Source: Flavobacterium tagetis (GTDB lineage: Bacteria > Bacteroidota > Bacteroidia > Flavobacteriales > Flavobacteriaceae). Taken from it: a stretch of 64,000 nucleotides of DNA. The notes under the pieces are model-generated. The model was given only the letters and a program-made list of their open reading frames with translations. It made no database searches and had not been told where the DNA came from. The translations under genes were made by a program, and so were the position numbers. Of this stretch, positions 25,240-35,088 are shown piece by piece (positions within the stretch are counted from its first letter, which is position 1; the number at the start of each line of letters is the position of its first letter). The DNA lies in the NCBI RefSeq assembly GCF_016735615.1, contig NZ_JAERSF010000001.1, positions 310,001 to 374,000 of the forward strand, written 5' to 3'.

Positions 25240-26997
25240 ATGAAGTTTTTAGGAAATGTAATTGCCACAGTTATTGGTATTTTTGTATTTATTATGCTCT
25301 TCTTTTTTGGAGTAATCTTTATCGGAGCCATTTTTGGTGGAGACGACAGTGTTTCTGTTAAATCGGATTCGGTTATTGAATTGAATTTAAAAGAAATTAA
25401 AAACGATTACGCAGGGAAATATAAAGATCCTTGGGTAACAGTCTTTTCAGATAAAAAAGGCATCGGCATAACCGATGTTATTAATGCTATTGAAGCGGCA
25501 AAAACTGATGACAACATCAAAGGAATTTCAATCTTAAATGATGAATCTTCTCTTGGTCTTGCGCAATATAAAGATTTAAGAAATGCTCTTGAAAGCTTCA
25601 AAAAATCTGGAAAATTTGTCTGGGCATATGCGAATACTTATTCTCAAAAAGAATATTATTTAAATTCTGTAGCCAACACCATTTATTTAAATCCTGCTGG
25701 AGATCTTGATTTTAAAGGTCTTTCTTCTGAAATTATGTTCTTCAAAGATTTTCAGGATAAATCAGGAATTCACATGGAAGTTATTCGTCACGGAAAATAT
25801 AAAAGTGCTGTTGAACCTTTCTTAGAAAATAAAATGAGTGATGCTAATAGAGAACAAATCACTGCACTTTTGAACTCTATTTGGGCAACTGTTTCAGCTG
25901 ATATTTCAAAAAGCAGAAATATTCCGCTTCCTAAACTAAACGAAATTGCAAACGGACTTCTAGCAAGAACTCCAGAAATGGCCAAACAACAGCATTTAGT
26001 TGACATCATTGCTTACGAAGATGTTTATCACGATGCGATTAGAAAAGCTTTAAAAGTAGACAAAGACGAAGATTACAACAAAATTTCGATCTCAGATTAT
26101 ACTCAAAACCACGTAACAACAGCTTTAGCTAATACTGCAACAGATCAGATTGCTATTATTTACGCTCAAGGCGAAATTGGAAGCGGCGAAGGAGATGTAA
26201 ATACAATTGGGGAAGGTTCTATGAGACGTTCTTTGCAAGAAGCTAGAAAAAATGACGATGTTAAAGCTATCGTTCTTAGAATTGACAGTCCAGGAGGAAG
26301 CGCACTAACATCTGATTTAATTTGGAGAGAAATCGAAATTACCAAAAAAGTGAAGCCAGTTGTGGTTTCTATGGGTAATTATGCTGCTTCTGGCGGTTAT
26401 TATATTGCTTGTAACGCCAATAAAATCTTTGCTGAAAACAATACCATCACAGGATCTATTGGAGTTTTCGGAATGCTACCTAACTTTAGTCCATTGGCAA
26501 ACAAATTAGGAATCAATTCTGAGCAGGTTAAAACCCACGAGAATTCAGCAAACTACAGTCCGTTTTTACCTGTTGATGAGAAATTCAAAGCCTTTACTTT
26601 AGAAGGAGTCGAAAAAATCTACAACACTTTTGTAACCCATGTTGCTGAAGGACGTAAAATGACTTTTGCACAAGTTGATTCTATTGCGCAAGGAAGAGTT
26701 TGGTCTGGAACTGAAGCTTTAAAAATTGGTTTAGTTGATAAAATAGGTGGATTGAATGATGCGATTGCTGAAGCAGCAAAAATCGCTAAAGTAAAAAAAT
26801 ACAGCACTCAGAATTATCCTGAATACGAAAAAACGTTAAACGATCTATTGGGTAATCTTCCTTTTGCAAAATCAAAAGAGGCGTTTATAAAAGAAGAAAT
26901 TGGAGAAGAGAATTATCTTCTTCTTGAACAGGTAAAGAAATTCCAAAAACAAAAAGGAGTACAAGCCATATTGCCTTACGGAATCAATATTTATTAA
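25240..26997 (+). CDS. sppA: Signal peptide peptidase SppA, 67K type
   Basis: A 585-residue inner-membrane protease with an N-terminal anchor (about 9-31) and two tandem peptidase S49 domains. It degrades cleaved signal peptides. The catalytic Lys is in RHGKYKSAVEPF (about 184-195) in the first half, and the Ser in NYAASGGYYIAC (about 380-391) in the second; RIDSPGGSALTS lies just before. The length is typical of the double-domain E. coli type. An alpha/beta hydrolase gene follows 13 bases later. Confidence 0.95.
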   Translation: MKFLGNVIATVIGIFVFIMLFFFGVIFIGAIFGGDDSVSVKSDSVIELNLKEIKNDYAGKYKDPWVTVFSDKKGIGITDVINAIEAAKTDDNIKGISILNDESSLGLAQYKDLRNALESFKKSGKFVWAYANTYSQKEYYLNSVANTIYLNPAGDLDFKGLSSEIMFFKDFQDKSGIHMEVIRHGKYKSAVEPFLENKMSDANREQITALLNSIWATVSADISKSRNIPLPKLNEIANGLLARTPEMAKQQHLVDIIAYEDVYHDAIRKALKVDKDEDYNKISISDYTQNHVTTALANTATDQIAIIYAQGEIGSGEGDVNTIGEGSMRRSLQEARKNDDVKAIVLRIDSPGGSALTSDLIWREIEITKKVKPVVVSMGNYAASGGYYIACNANKIFAENNTITGSIGVFGMLPNFSPLANKLGINSEQVKTHENSANYSPFLPVDEKFKAFTLEGVEKIYNTFVTHVAEGRKMTFAQVDSIAQGRVWSGTEALKIGLVDKIGGLNDAIAEAAKIAKVKKYSTQNYPEYEKTLNDLLGNLPFAKSKEAFIKEEIGEENYLLLEQVKKFQKQKGVQAILPYGINIY

Positions 26998-27010
26998 TTC
27001 GGATTAAAAG

Positions 27011-27958
27011 ATGAATAAAGTAATTCTTTTTCTAACGGTTTTGTTTTGGAGTTTTTTAAACGCCCAAACCAAGAAAGAAATCACGTTTAAAGAAACGCCT
27101 GCGATCTTAAAAATAAATAACGATCAGATTTTTGGTACGCTGACAACGCCAGATTTGACGAAAAAATTTCCAGTTGCTTTAATCATTGCTGGTTCTGGTC
27201 CAACGGATAGAAACGGAAATAATCCGATGATGAAAAACAATTCGTTAAAAATGCTGGCAGAAGCTTTAGCAAAAAACGGAATTGCATCTTTGAGATACGA
27301 TAAAAGAGCTATCGGAGAAAGTAAAGCTGCCGGAGGATCTGAAAGCAGTCTCGTTTTTGAAAATTACATCCAAGATGCAAAAAGCTGGATTAATTATTTA
27401 AAACAAGATAAACGTTTTTCTAAAATAATTATAATTGGTCACAGCGAAGGTTCTTTGATCGGAATGGTTGCCAGTGCAAAAGCCGATAAGTTTATCTCTA
27501 TTGCAGGAGCAGGCGAACCGGCAGATCAGATTTTAAAAACGCAGATTGGAGCAAAGTCAATGAAACAGTTAAATGACATGACTTTTCCAATTATTGATAG
27601 TTTAAAAAATGGATTTGAGGTAAAAAAAGTTGATCCGATGCTGAATTCTCTTTTCAGACCAAGTGTTCAACCTTATCTAATTTCATGGTTCAAATATAAT
27701 CCACAGACCGAAATCCAAAAACTTACAATTCCTGTTTTAATACTACAGGGAAATAATGATATTCAGATTGCTGTAAAAGATGCCGAAAATTTAAAACAGG
27801 CAAACAAAAATGCAGAACTTCAAATTATTGACAAAATGAACCATATTATGAAAACTATTGATGGCAATCAAGAAGATAATATGGCTAGTTATAATAATGA
27901 AACACTTCCTATTTCTGAAATCCTAGTTGAAAAAATAGTTTCATTTATTCAGAAATAA
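27011..27958 (+). CDS. Exported alpha/beta hydrolase
   Basis: A 315-residue serine hydrolase with a signal peptide (KVILFLTVLFWSFLNAQ). It shows an oxyanion stretch ALIIAGSGPTDRNGNNP (about 58-74), the nucleophile motif IGHSEGSLIGM (about 142-152), an Asp in LILQGNNDIQI (about 240-250) and the catalytic His in DKMNHIMK (about 276-283). Substrate unknown; acyl esterases or peptidases of this kind are common in Bacteroidota. It is probably co-transcribed with sppA. A terminator follows. Confidence 0.9.
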   Translation: MNKVILFLTVLFWSFLNAQTKKEITFKETPAILKINNDQIFGTLTTPDLTKKFPVALIIAGSGPTDRNGNNPMMKNNSLKMLAEALAKNGIASLRYDKRAIGESKAAGGSESSLVFENYIQDAKSWINYLKQDKRFSKIIIIGHSEGSLIGMVASAKADKFISIAGAGEPADQILKTQIGAKSMKQLNDMTFPIIDSLKNGFEVKKVDPMLNSLFRPSVQPYLISWFKYNPQTEIQKLTIPVLILQGNNDIQIAVKDAENLKQANKNAELQIIDKMNHIMKTIDGNQEDNMASYNNETLPISEILVEKIVSFIQK

Positions 27959-27973
27959 TAAAATAAACATCCT

Positions 27974-28014
27974 AAAAAATCCGTTTTGAAAATAGTTCTC
28001 AACGGATTTTTTAT
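27974..28014 (+). terminator. Terminator after the hydrolase gene
   Basis: AAAAAATCCGTT (27974-27985) pairs perfectly with AACGGATTTTTT (28001-28012). Confidence 0.82.
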
Positions 28015-28082
28015 TTTATAAATTTTAATAAATTTCCTACACAATTAAGAAAACTTTATCTTCAAACTCTAGTAAAAAAAAC

Positions 28083-28090
28083 TATTTTTG
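28083..28090 (+). promoter_or_regulatory. -7 box of the AsmA gene
   Basis: TATTTTTG, 42 bases before the ATG. Confidence 0.5.
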
Positions 28091-28132
28091 CAGGAGTCGA
28101 TTTTAAAAATGTAAACCCTCAAATCTATTTAT

Positions 28133-30736
28133 ATGCTAAAAAAAGTTTTAAAAATAAGTGCCATAGTTATTGTGGTATTTGTTGCTGCATTATTTGCCAT
28201 TCCTTTTTTATTTAAAGACCAGATTAAGTCCAAAATCGTTGAAGCCATCAACGAAAGTGTTGACGCCAAAGTAAGTTTTACAGATGCCGATTTAAGTTTG
28301 TTTAAGAATTTTCCAAACGCAACAGTTGGGATCGAAAAATTAGTTATCATTAACAAAGCTCCTTTTGAAGGCGACACTTTAGTTTCGCTTGGAGAATTGA
28401 ATTTAAAAATGAGTATTAAAGAGCTTTTCAAAGGAAAAGAAGAGCCTTTAAGCATTCAGGGAATTAGTTCTACTAACGGATTAGTAAATATTATTTTCAA
28501 TAAAGATGGTGTTGGAAACTTCGATATCGCTTTAAAAGACAAAAAAGAAGAAACAAAAACCGAGGAAAGCAAACCTCTTGCATTAAAAATTCAGAACTAT
28601 AAAATCGAGAATTTTACTTTTAGATACATCGATCAAGGTTCTAAAATTAAAATGGTAATTGACAGTTTAAACCACGAAGGAACTGGAGATTTCACCAATT
28701 CGAAGCTAGATTTAACTACAAAATCTACTGCAAAAGTTTCATTAGACATGGATAAAATAAATTACATGAAAAATGTGAAACTAACTCTTGACGCTGTTCT
28801 TGGAATTGATTTAGAGAAAAGCAAATATACTTTCAAAGAAAACAAAGCCTTAATCAATCAATTGCCTTTAGAATTTGATGGATTCATTCAAATGGCAGAG
28901 AAAGCGCAGATTTACGATTTAAAGTTTAAAACTCCAACTTCTTCTTTTACCAATTTCTTAGGTTTAATTCCTTCGGCTTATGCTGCAGGTTTAGACGGAG
29001 TAAAAACTACTGGAGATTTTACCGTAAATGGTTTTGCAAAAGGAGAACTTACGGACACAACAGTTCCGAAATTTAATATTGAAATTGCATCTAACAATGC
29101 CTCTTTCCAATATCCTAACCTTCCAAAATCAGTTCAGAATATTGTAATTGATACTAAAATCATTAACGAAACTGGAATTTTAAATGATACTTATGTAAAC
29201 CTAGATAAGTTATCTTTTAGAATTGATCAGGATGTTTTTAACGCTAAAGCGAATATTAAAAACATAACGGTAAATCCTATTATTGACGCGGCTTTAAAAG
29301 GAACAATCAATTTAGCTAATCTTTCAAAAGCGTATCCAATTAAAATGGATAAGCCTTTGGCAGGTATTTTAAAAGCTGACGTTACCACTAATTTTGATAT
29401 GGCTTCTGTAGAAAAAAGCCAGTATCAAAACATCAAAAATGCTGGTACAATGAGTTTGTCAGGATTTAAATATACTGACGAAAACAATAAATCGATGAAC
29501 ATCAGCATGGCGTTGGTTGAATTCAATCCGAGCAGAATTAACTTAAAACAGTTTGATGCAACGACTGGAAAAAGTGATATTAGCATTAACGGAGTTTTAG
29601 AGAATTTCTACGGTTTTATGTTCAAAAAACAAGAATTGAAAGGAAACTTCAACATGAGTTCTAACCAATTGGCTGTTGATGATTTCATGACTGCTGGCGA
29701 ACCTGCAAAAGAAGAAACTAAGACTCCAGCAAAACCAGCTGATGCAATGAAGATTCCTGCTTTCTTGAATTGTACATTGAATGCAAAAGCAACAACGGTT
29801 TTATATGACAATCTAAAATTAAAAGATGTTTCTGGAAGATTGCTTATTAAAGATGAAAAAGCAACTCTTGAAAACTTTAAAACAAATATTTTCGGAGGAC
29901 AGATTGGTCTTAATGGAGCTGTTTCTACAAAAGAGAAAGTGCCAACTTTTGATATGAACTTAGGTTTTAACCAAGTTGATATTGCACAGACTTTTACACA
30001 ATTGGATATGATGAAAAAAATCGCTCCAATTGCTGGAATCATTAACGGAAAACTGAATTCAACTATCAAACTGAATGGTAATTTGGACGCCAAAGAATTG
30101 ACTCCAGATTTAAAGTCTATTTCAGGAGATTTATTAGGCCAATTGTTATCGACTACAGTAAACGCTAAAAACTCAACGGTTTTAAATTCGCTTACTTCGA
30201 ACGTGAAGTTTCTTGATTTAAACAAATTGAATCTGAACGATTTGAAAATGGCATTGACTTTTGATAACGGAAAAGTAAATGTAAAACCATTTGATATTAA
30301 ATATCAAGACATAAAAGCTACTGTTGGAGGAACTCATGGTTTTGACCAAACGATGAATTACACAATTAAGTTTGATGTTCCTGCCAAATACTTAGGAACT
30401 GAAGCCAATAATTTAATTGCAAAAATGTCACCTGCCGATGCTGCAAAACTGGATAATATTCCAATTAATGCTTCTTTGACTGGTAACTTTTCAAATCCTA
30501 AAATCAGTACAGATATGAAAACTGCTGTTAGTAATTTAACTACGCAATTGGTAAATCAGCAGAAAGAAAAACTGACTCAAAAAGGTACTTCAGCACTTAC
30601 AGATTTAATAAACAAAAACACTAAAGCAAAAGATACGACTCAGGCTGCTAAAACTGAAAAAGAGCAGAAAACTCAGGAAGTAACTAAAAAAGCAAGTGAT
30701 TTATTGAACGGATTGTTTAAGAAAAAGAATCCTTAA
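28133..30736 (+). CDS. AsmA-like outer membrane biogenesis protein
   Basis: An 867-residue AsmA-family protein. One N-terminal membrane segment (about 7-25: ISAIVIVVFVAALFAIPFLF) is followed by a chorein-like N-terminal part (KSKIVEAINESVDAKVSFTDADLSLF) and long repeated beta-strands, as in TamB/YhdP-type lipid-transfer bridges. It probably spans the periplasm and helps phospholipid or outer-membrane protein homeostasis. The C-terminus is a Lys/Gln-rich tail. It is a single-gene unit ended by a strong bidirectional terminator. Confidence 0.9.
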   Translation: MLKKVLKISAIVIVVFVAALFAIPFLFKDQIKSKIVEAINESVDAKVSFTDADLSLFKNFPNATVGIEKLVIINKAPFEGDTLVSLGELNLKMSIKELFKGKEEPLSIQGISSTNGLVNIIFNKDGVGNFDIALKDKKEETKTEESKPLALKIQNYKIENFTFRYIDQGSKIKMVIDSLNHEGTGDFTNSKLDLTTKSTAKVSLDMDKINYMKNVKLTLDAVLGIDLEKSKYTFKENKALINQLPLEFDGFIQMAEKAQIYDLKFKTPTSSFTNFLGLIPSAYAAGLDGVKTTGDFTVNGFAKGELTDTTVPKFNIEIASNNASFQYPNLPKSVQNIVIDTKIINETGILNDTYVNLDKLSFRIDQDVFNAKANIKNITVNPIIDAALKGTINLANLSKAYPIKMDKPLAGILKADVTTNFDMASVEKSQYQNIKNAGTMSLSGFKYTDENNKSMNISMALVEFNPSRINLKQFDATTGKSDISINGVLENFYGFMFKKQELKGNFNMSSNQLAVDDFMTAGEPAKEETKTPAKPADAMKIPAFLNCTLNAKATTVLYDNLKLKDVSGRLLIKDEKATLENFKTNIFGGQIGLNGAVSTKEKVPTFDMNLGFNQVDIAQTFTQLDMMKKIAPIAGIINGKLNSTIKLNGNLDAKELTPDLKSISGDLLGQLLSTTVNAKNSTVLNSLTSNVKFLDLNKLNLNDLKMALTFDNGKVNVKPFDIKYQDIKATVGGTHGFDQTMNYTIKFDVPAKYLGTEANNLIAKMSPADAAKLDNIPINASLTGNFSNPKISTDMKTAVSNLTTQLVNQQKEKLTQKGTSALTDLINKNTKAKDTTQAAKTEKEQKTQEVTKKASDLLNGLFKKKNP

Positions 30737-30738
30737 TT

Positions 30739-30775
30739 AAGTTGTAAGCTTCTAAGATACTGAGACGCTAAGTTT
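30739..30775. repeat. TAAG periodic repeat after the AsmA gene
   Basis: GTAAGCTTCTAAGATACTGAG and following CGCTAAG units match the repeat at 41521-41553 and, inverted, 5645-5683. Confidence 0.5.
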
Positions 30776-30781
30776 AATCAT

Positions 30782-30814
30782 AAAAAAATCCTGTTCTTTC
30801 GAACAGGATTTTTT
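30782..30814. terminator. Bidirectional terminator between AsmA and glycosyltransferase genes
   Basis: AAAAAAATCCTGTTC (30782-30796) pairs with GAACAGGATTTTTT (30801-30814), lying between convergent genes. Confidence 0.88.
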
Positions 30815-30818
30815 ATTT

Positions 30819-31901
30819 TTATATTGCTTTTGACAAACCATTCAATCTACCATTATTCAAGATTGTATTTATCGTTTGTATGTATTTCCTTTTCGTATAG
30901 AGATTTACATCTATACCGATACTGCAATTATCGTAGGGTTCGTATTTTTTTAAACTAGAAACAGAAAACAGCCCGATAGTTGGTGTATGTACTGAACTCG
31001 CTAAATGCATGATTCCGCTATCTGCACCAATAAACAACTCCGCATTGGCTATTACCGATCCTATTTCGCGAATATCTTTACTATAAAATGTTGGTGCTTT
31101 AAATCCGATTTGGGATACATTTTCTACAGGCAGGATTTCAATAATGTTATAATCTTTATATTCTGCAGTAAGCTGAGAATAAAATTTTTCCCACCACTCT
31201 TCTAATAAGCATTTTGTTCCTGTTGCGTAAGTGAAAATGCAAATTGTTTTTTTATCGTTATTGGTCAGTTCTTTAAGTATTTTTCTGCCTTCTGTAATTT
31301 CAGAAGCCGATAATTTAAGGTCTACAGGAGCAATTATTTTATTGCTATTTGTTGGCATTCTCAATTTTGACAAATAGTTTCTAAAATTATAAACAGGATA
31401 CTTTGCAATATGCTCAAAATCGCTTTTTTGTTCTGCCAATTCTTCACCAGAATCTCCGAAAAATTTGTATTTGGCATTTGAAAACTGAACCGCTAATCGG
31501 CCTGAGGATGAGTTTTGATCAACATTAATAGCTAAATCGTAGTGTGCTCTTTTTAATGAAATCCAAACCTTTGAGTATTCTACTAAACTTTTAAACGGTT
31601 TTTTAGGCAAATGAATTATTTTGTCAACCGCATCGTATTTTTCAAAAATAATTGGAGCTAATGTTCCTTTTACAAATAAATCAATTTTACAATTTGGAAA
31701 CATTTCGGACACTTCCTGAACAAGGGGCGTAATCAATAGAAGATTTCCTAACCTTCCATTTGGTCTACAAATGAGAACTTTTTTAATTTCGCTTTTGTCG
31801 ACCAAAATAAAATCGTTCTGCATATTCGCTTTACCAACATTCTTAGTCAGATTGCGCATTATGCTACGCCTGTGTACATTTATTTTGCTTAAAATACTCA
31901 T
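30819..31901 (-). CDS. Glycosyltransferase family 9 (heptosyltransferase-like)
   Basis: A 360-residue GT9 protein of the kind that adds heptose or other sugars to the lipopolysaccharide core. The N-terminal Rossmann start IKKVLICRPNGRLGNLLLITPLVQEV (about 39-64, with GRLGN taking the role of the usual GDxL loop) and the donor-binding ADSGIMHLASSVHTPTIGLF near residue 290 are the family features. The first 30 residues are longer than usual; an alternative start is the Met at residue 27. The acceptor sugar is unknown. Confidence 0.88.
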   Translation of the reverse strand: MSILSKINVHRRSIMRNLTKNVGKANMQNDFILVDKSEIKKVLICRPNGRLGNLLLITPLVQEVSEMFPNCKIDLFVKGTLAPIIFEKYDAVDKIIHLPKKPFKSLVEYSKVWISLKRAHYDLAINVDQNSSSGRLAVQFSNAKYKFFGDSGEELAEQKSDFEHIAKYPVYNFRNYLSKLRMPTNSNKIIAPVDLKLSASEITEGRKILKELTNNDKKTICIFTYATGTKCLLEEWWEKFYSQLTAEYKDYNIIEILPVENVSQIGFKAPTFYSKDIREIGSVIANAELFIGADSGIMHLASSVHTPTIGLFSVSSLKKYEPYDNCSIGIDVNLYTKRKYIQTINTILNNGRLNGLSKAI

Positions 31902-32035
31902 TTATGGAATAATTTACGAGTTATAAATCTTAAATTAATTTTAGAAAATTGTAATCAAGAGACAGCTTCAAATCTAATCTCTTTTATTTTCTAAAAGTAA
32001 ATTCTTCCAATAAGCATTTGTTACAAAATTGTAAT

Positions 32036-32043
32036 CAAATGTA
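32036..32043 (-). promoter_or_regulatory. -7 box of the glycosyltransferase gene
   Basis: TACATTTG on the minus strand about 135 bases upstream of the start codon. The rest of the 256-base gap (31902-32157) is AT-rich with no gene. Confidence 0.4.
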
Positions 32044-32157
32044 TCAATATTCGCATCTTAATGTCTTTGGAATTGAGTTAAAATTACAATAAATTATCAT
32101 GTAATCAACAATACAATAGATAGTTAGCTCAAAAACATCGACAACTCCCCAGAAACT

Positions 32158-32952
32158 CTAGACGTCTATTGTGACCACATAACCTTCTGAACCACGAACA
32201 TTAAAAACTGTTCCATTTTCAAATAATAAGTACTGGCCTTTAATTCCAGTTAATTTTCCGCTAAAAGAAGGCGTCTTATCTAAATTTAAACTATTCACTT
32301 TTGCAGGATAGGTTAAAACTGGATATTGAAGTTCGTAAACATCATTTTTTTCAGCATAAAAATAATCTCTAACTTCTTGAGGAATCAGACTTTCAATTTT
32401 GGCTTTTTCCGCAATTAAATCAAATTTTTCAACCGAGTTTTGCAACATTTTTCTCCAATTGGTTTTGTCTGTATAATGATCTTTTAGCGCCACTTCGGTT
32501 ATTCCGGCCAAATATCGGTTTGGAACCTCAACAATTGCAATCGCTTGAGAAGCACCTTGGTCGATCCAACGCGTTGGAACCTGTGATTTACGAGTTACAC
32601 CAACTTTTATTTCACAAGCCGAAGCCAAATAAACAATGTGAGGCTGTAGCTGAGCTTTTGATTCATACTCTAAATCTCTGTCTGCAATTCCCAAATGCGC
32701 AGTACTCAATTCTGGCCTCATAATCCAATCTCCAACAGCTGGGCTTGAATAAAAACATTCATAACAAAAACCTTGTCTGTATATTTTTTTCTTTTTACCG
32801 CAATTCAAGCATTGGCATCCTACAAAATTGATTTCAATTTCTTTATCTAATAATTGATTCACGTTTAAGAAACTATCTTCGAAAACTAAATAATATTGAA
32901 TTGGACTTCCAAGTTCAGTTTGCATTTTTGTCAGTACGCCTTGATATTGCAT
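32158..32952 (-). CDS. DUF2797 family zinc-ribbon protein
   Basis: A 264-residue DUF2797 protein. A four-Cys zinc ribbon is at about 46-66 (GCQCLNCGKKKKIYRQGFCYECF), followed by conserved AHLGIADRDLEYE and KVGVTRKSQVPTRWIDQGA. The KVGVTR stretch recalls GIY-YIG-like folds, which would suggest nucleic-acid binding, but no nuclease residue set can be asserted. It is divergent from the GH3-like gene. The function of the family is not established. Confidence 0.85.
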   Translation of the reverse strand: MQYQGVLTKMQTELGSPIQYYLVFEDSFLNVNQLLDKEIEINFVGCQCLNCGKKKKIYRQGFCYECFYSSPAVGDWIMRPELSTAHLGIADRDLEYESKAQLQPHIVYLASACEIKVGVTRKSQVPTRWIDQGASQAIAIVEVPNRYLAGITEVALKDHYTDKTNWRKMLQNSVEKFDLIAEKAKIESLIPQEVRDYFYAEKNDVYELQYPVLTYPAKVNSLNLDKTPSFSGKLTGIKGQYLLFENGTVFNVRGSEGYVVTIDV

Positions 32953-33054
32953 TCGTTTTTTTATTTATAATTGCTGATTTAGATTTATCAAAAGATTTAA
33001 AGTTTTTTGTGTTAAAATTCGACTTATTAAGTAGAATCTTTACTTCAAATAGAA

Positions 33055-33083
33055 TTGTTTTTTACAAAAAAATACTATTTTTG
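33055..33083 (+). promoter_or_regulatory. Promoter of the GH3-like gene
   Basis: TTG (33055-33057) and TATTTTTG (33076-33083) are 18 bases apart, a full consensus match. The leader to the ATG at 33194 is about 100 bases. Confidence 0.65.
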
Positions 33084-33193
33084 ATATGAAGACAAAGTTA
33101 CTATTTGTCTCTCGATATTCAAATTTTAAGTTTTTTGTTTTACACAGATTGTAAGATTTAAAACCTAAAATCAGTTAACTAAAAAACAGATTC

Positions 33194-34705
33194 ATGCCTT
33201 TATCTATTATCAATTCGTTTGCATCTTGGGTCCTAAAACAAAGGATTCACCAAATTGAACTTTTTTTAAAATACCCAAATGAAGTTCAGGAAGAATTATT
33301 GCACAACTTATTGACGGCATCTGAAAATACAGTTATTGGAAAAAAATATGAATTCTCGTCTATAAATTCCTATCAAACTTTTGCAGAAAGAGTTCCAATT
33401 GCCACTTATGAAGAATTACAACCGCTAATCGAACGTACTCGTTTGGGCGAACAAAATGTTTTTTGGGAAACTCCAATTAAATGGTTTGCTAAATCGAGCG
33501 GGACTACAAATGCAAAGAGTAAGTTTATCCCTGTAAGTAATGAAGCTTTGGAAGACTGTCATTATAAAGGCAGTAAAGATCTTTTGTGTCTTTATCTAAA
33601 TAATAATGAAGATTCTGAATTGTTTTTGGGAAAAAGTCTTCGTCTAGGCGGAAGTTCTCAGATTTACGAAAACAACAATACTTTCTTTGGAGATTTATCG
33701 GCTATTCTGATTGAGAATATGCCTATTTGGGCTGAATTTAGCAGTACGCCAAGCAGCAAAACTTCGCTGATGAGCGAATGGGAAACGAAAATTGCCGCCA
33801 TTATCAACGAAACTAAAAATGAAAATGTAACCAGTTTTGCAGGAGTTCCTTCTTGGATGTTGGTTTTAATGAATAAAGTTTTAGAGAATACAGGAAAACA
33901 GAGTTTATTGGAACTTTGGCCAAATCTGGAAGTTTATTTTCACGGAGGCGTAAGTTTTTCTCCTTATAGAGAACAATACAAAAAGCTTTTGCCAAGCAAG
34001 GATTTTAGATATTACGAAATATACAATGCTTCTGAAGGCTTTTTTGCGATTCAGGATTTAAATAATTCAAGTGACTTATTATTGATGCTGGATTACGGAA
34101 TTTTCTATGAATTTATTCCGATGGATACTTTTGGAACTCCAAACCAAAAAGTGGTTCGTCTGGCAGATGTTGAATTGAATAAAAATTATGCTATAGTTAT
34201 TACGACAAATTCTGGTTTGTGGCGTTATTTAATTGGCGACACGGTTCGTTTTACTTCTTTAAATCCATATAGAATTAGAGTAACGGGAAGAACTAAACAC
34301 CACATTAATGTTTTTGGCGAAGAATTAATGGTTGAAAATACTGATCAAGCAATTGCTAAGGCTTGCCTGGTTACTCAAACAGAAGTTATCGATTATACAG
34401 TTGCTCCTATTTTTATGCATGATAAAGAAAAAGGCGCTCACGAATGGATGATTGAATTTAAGAAACATCCAGCCGATGTGGGGCTTTTCCAAAAAGTTCT
34501 GGACGAGACATTGCAAACCCTAAATTCTGATTACGAAGCGAAACGCTACAATAATATGACTTTAAATCCTTTGGTGATTAATGTTGCCCGCGAGAATCTT
34601 TTTTATGATTGGTTGAAAGAAAGAGATAAACTTGGCGGTCAGCATAAGATTCCGAGACTTTCGAATCAGAGAGATTATTTAGAACAATTGAAAGAAATGT
34701 GCTAA
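33194..34705 (+). CDS. GH3-family acyl-adenylate-type protein
   Basis: A 503-residue member of the GH3 superfamily, whose plant members join amino acids to auxin or jasmonate through an acyl-adenylate. Visible are the ATP-binding KSSGTTNAKSKFIPVS (about 98-113), the YNASEGFFAIQD core (about 277-288), GLWRYLIGDTVRF (about 339-351) and GRTKHHINVFGEELMVENTD (about 361-380), as in ANL-type adenylating enzymes. The bacterial substrate is unknown. A small membrane-protein gene follows after 13 bases. Confidence 0.92.
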   Translation: MPLSIINSFASWVLKQRIHQIELFLKYPNEVQEELLHNLLTASENTVIGKKYEFSSINSYQTFAERVPIATYEELQPLIERTRLGEQNVFWETPIKWFAKSSGTTNAKSKFIPVSNEALEDCHYKGSKDLLCLYLNNNEDSELFLGKSLRLGGSSQIYENNNTFFGDLSAILIENMPIWAEFSSTPSSKTSLMSEWETKIAAIINETKNENVTSFAGVPSWMLVLMNKVLENTGKQSLLELWPNLEVYFHGGVSFSPYREQYKKLLPSKDFRYYEIYNASEGFFAIQDLNNSSDLLLMLDYGIFYEFIPMDTFGTPNQKVVRLADVELNKNYAIVITTNSGLWRYLIGDTVRFTSLNPYRIRVTGRTKHHINVFGEELMVENTDQAIAKACLVTQTEVIDYTVAPIFMHDKEKGAHEWMIEFKKHPADVGLFQKVLDETLQTLNSDYEAKRYNNMTLNPLVINVARENLFYDWLKERDKLGGQHKIPRLSNQRDYLEQLKEMC

Positions 34706-34718
34706 AAAACAATATAAA

Positions 34719-34961
34719 ATGAAAGACACAAAATTCAGCGAAATGACCACTGAAGAACTGATTAAAAACCAGAAGACATTAAAAAACGTGAATACCGTTT
34801 TTTGCGTTGTGCTTTTTATGCTATTCGTTTTAAATCTATTTATCGTTTTTATGAAAGGCTTTAGCGCTATGAATATTATTCCTATTGCTTTGTTGCCTAT
34901 TCTTTTCTTGAATCTGAAAAATTTGAAAGAGATAAAAAAAGAGTTGGAATCTAGAAAATAA
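34719..34961 (+). CDS. Small two-TM membrane protein
   Basis: An 80-residue protein with a polar N-terminus (KFSEMTTEELIKNQKTLKNV), two membrane segments (about 27-47 and 50-66) and a short charged C-terminal helix. It lies 13 bases after the GH3-like gene, so it is probably co-transcribed. Similar small proteins are common in Flavobacterium but have no known function. Confidence 0.75.
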   Translation: MKDTKFSEMTTEELIKNQKTLKNVNTVFCVVLFMLFVLNLFIVFMKGFSAMNIIPIALLPILFLNLKNLKEIKKELESRK

Positions 34962-34980
34962 AAATTTAATTCCACTAAAC

Positions 34981-35078
34981 CCGCATGAGGGATAGAAGTG
35001 GAAATCCTTTTTATTTTTTCTTTAAAAATAAAAAGATTGGAACGGATAGCCCGGCCCGCCTTTTTCTGGCGGGACATG
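34981..35078. repeat. Structured intergenic repeat element, copy B
   Basis: Shares the core GATAGAAGTGGAAATCC ... GATTGGAACGGATAGC with copy A at 5537-5608. The inner stem here is a different but again perfect 12-bp helix (CTTTTTATTTTT with AAAAATAAAAAG), so the pairing is kept while the sequence changes. A further hairpin CCCGCC/GGCGGG at 35055-35073 follows. Confidence 0.7.
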
Positions 35079-35088
35079 CCTATATAAA

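Noticed and set aside
29608..30225. 205-codon minus-strand frame antisense to the AsmA gene
   Set aside because: Lies entirely inside a well supported gene, has no family features and no promoter, so it is a frame shadow.
33086..33154. 22-codon frame between the GH3-like promoter and gene, considered as a leader peptide
   Set aside because: Its ATG starts only 3 bases after the -7 box, at or before the expected transcript start, so it would not be in the RNA.
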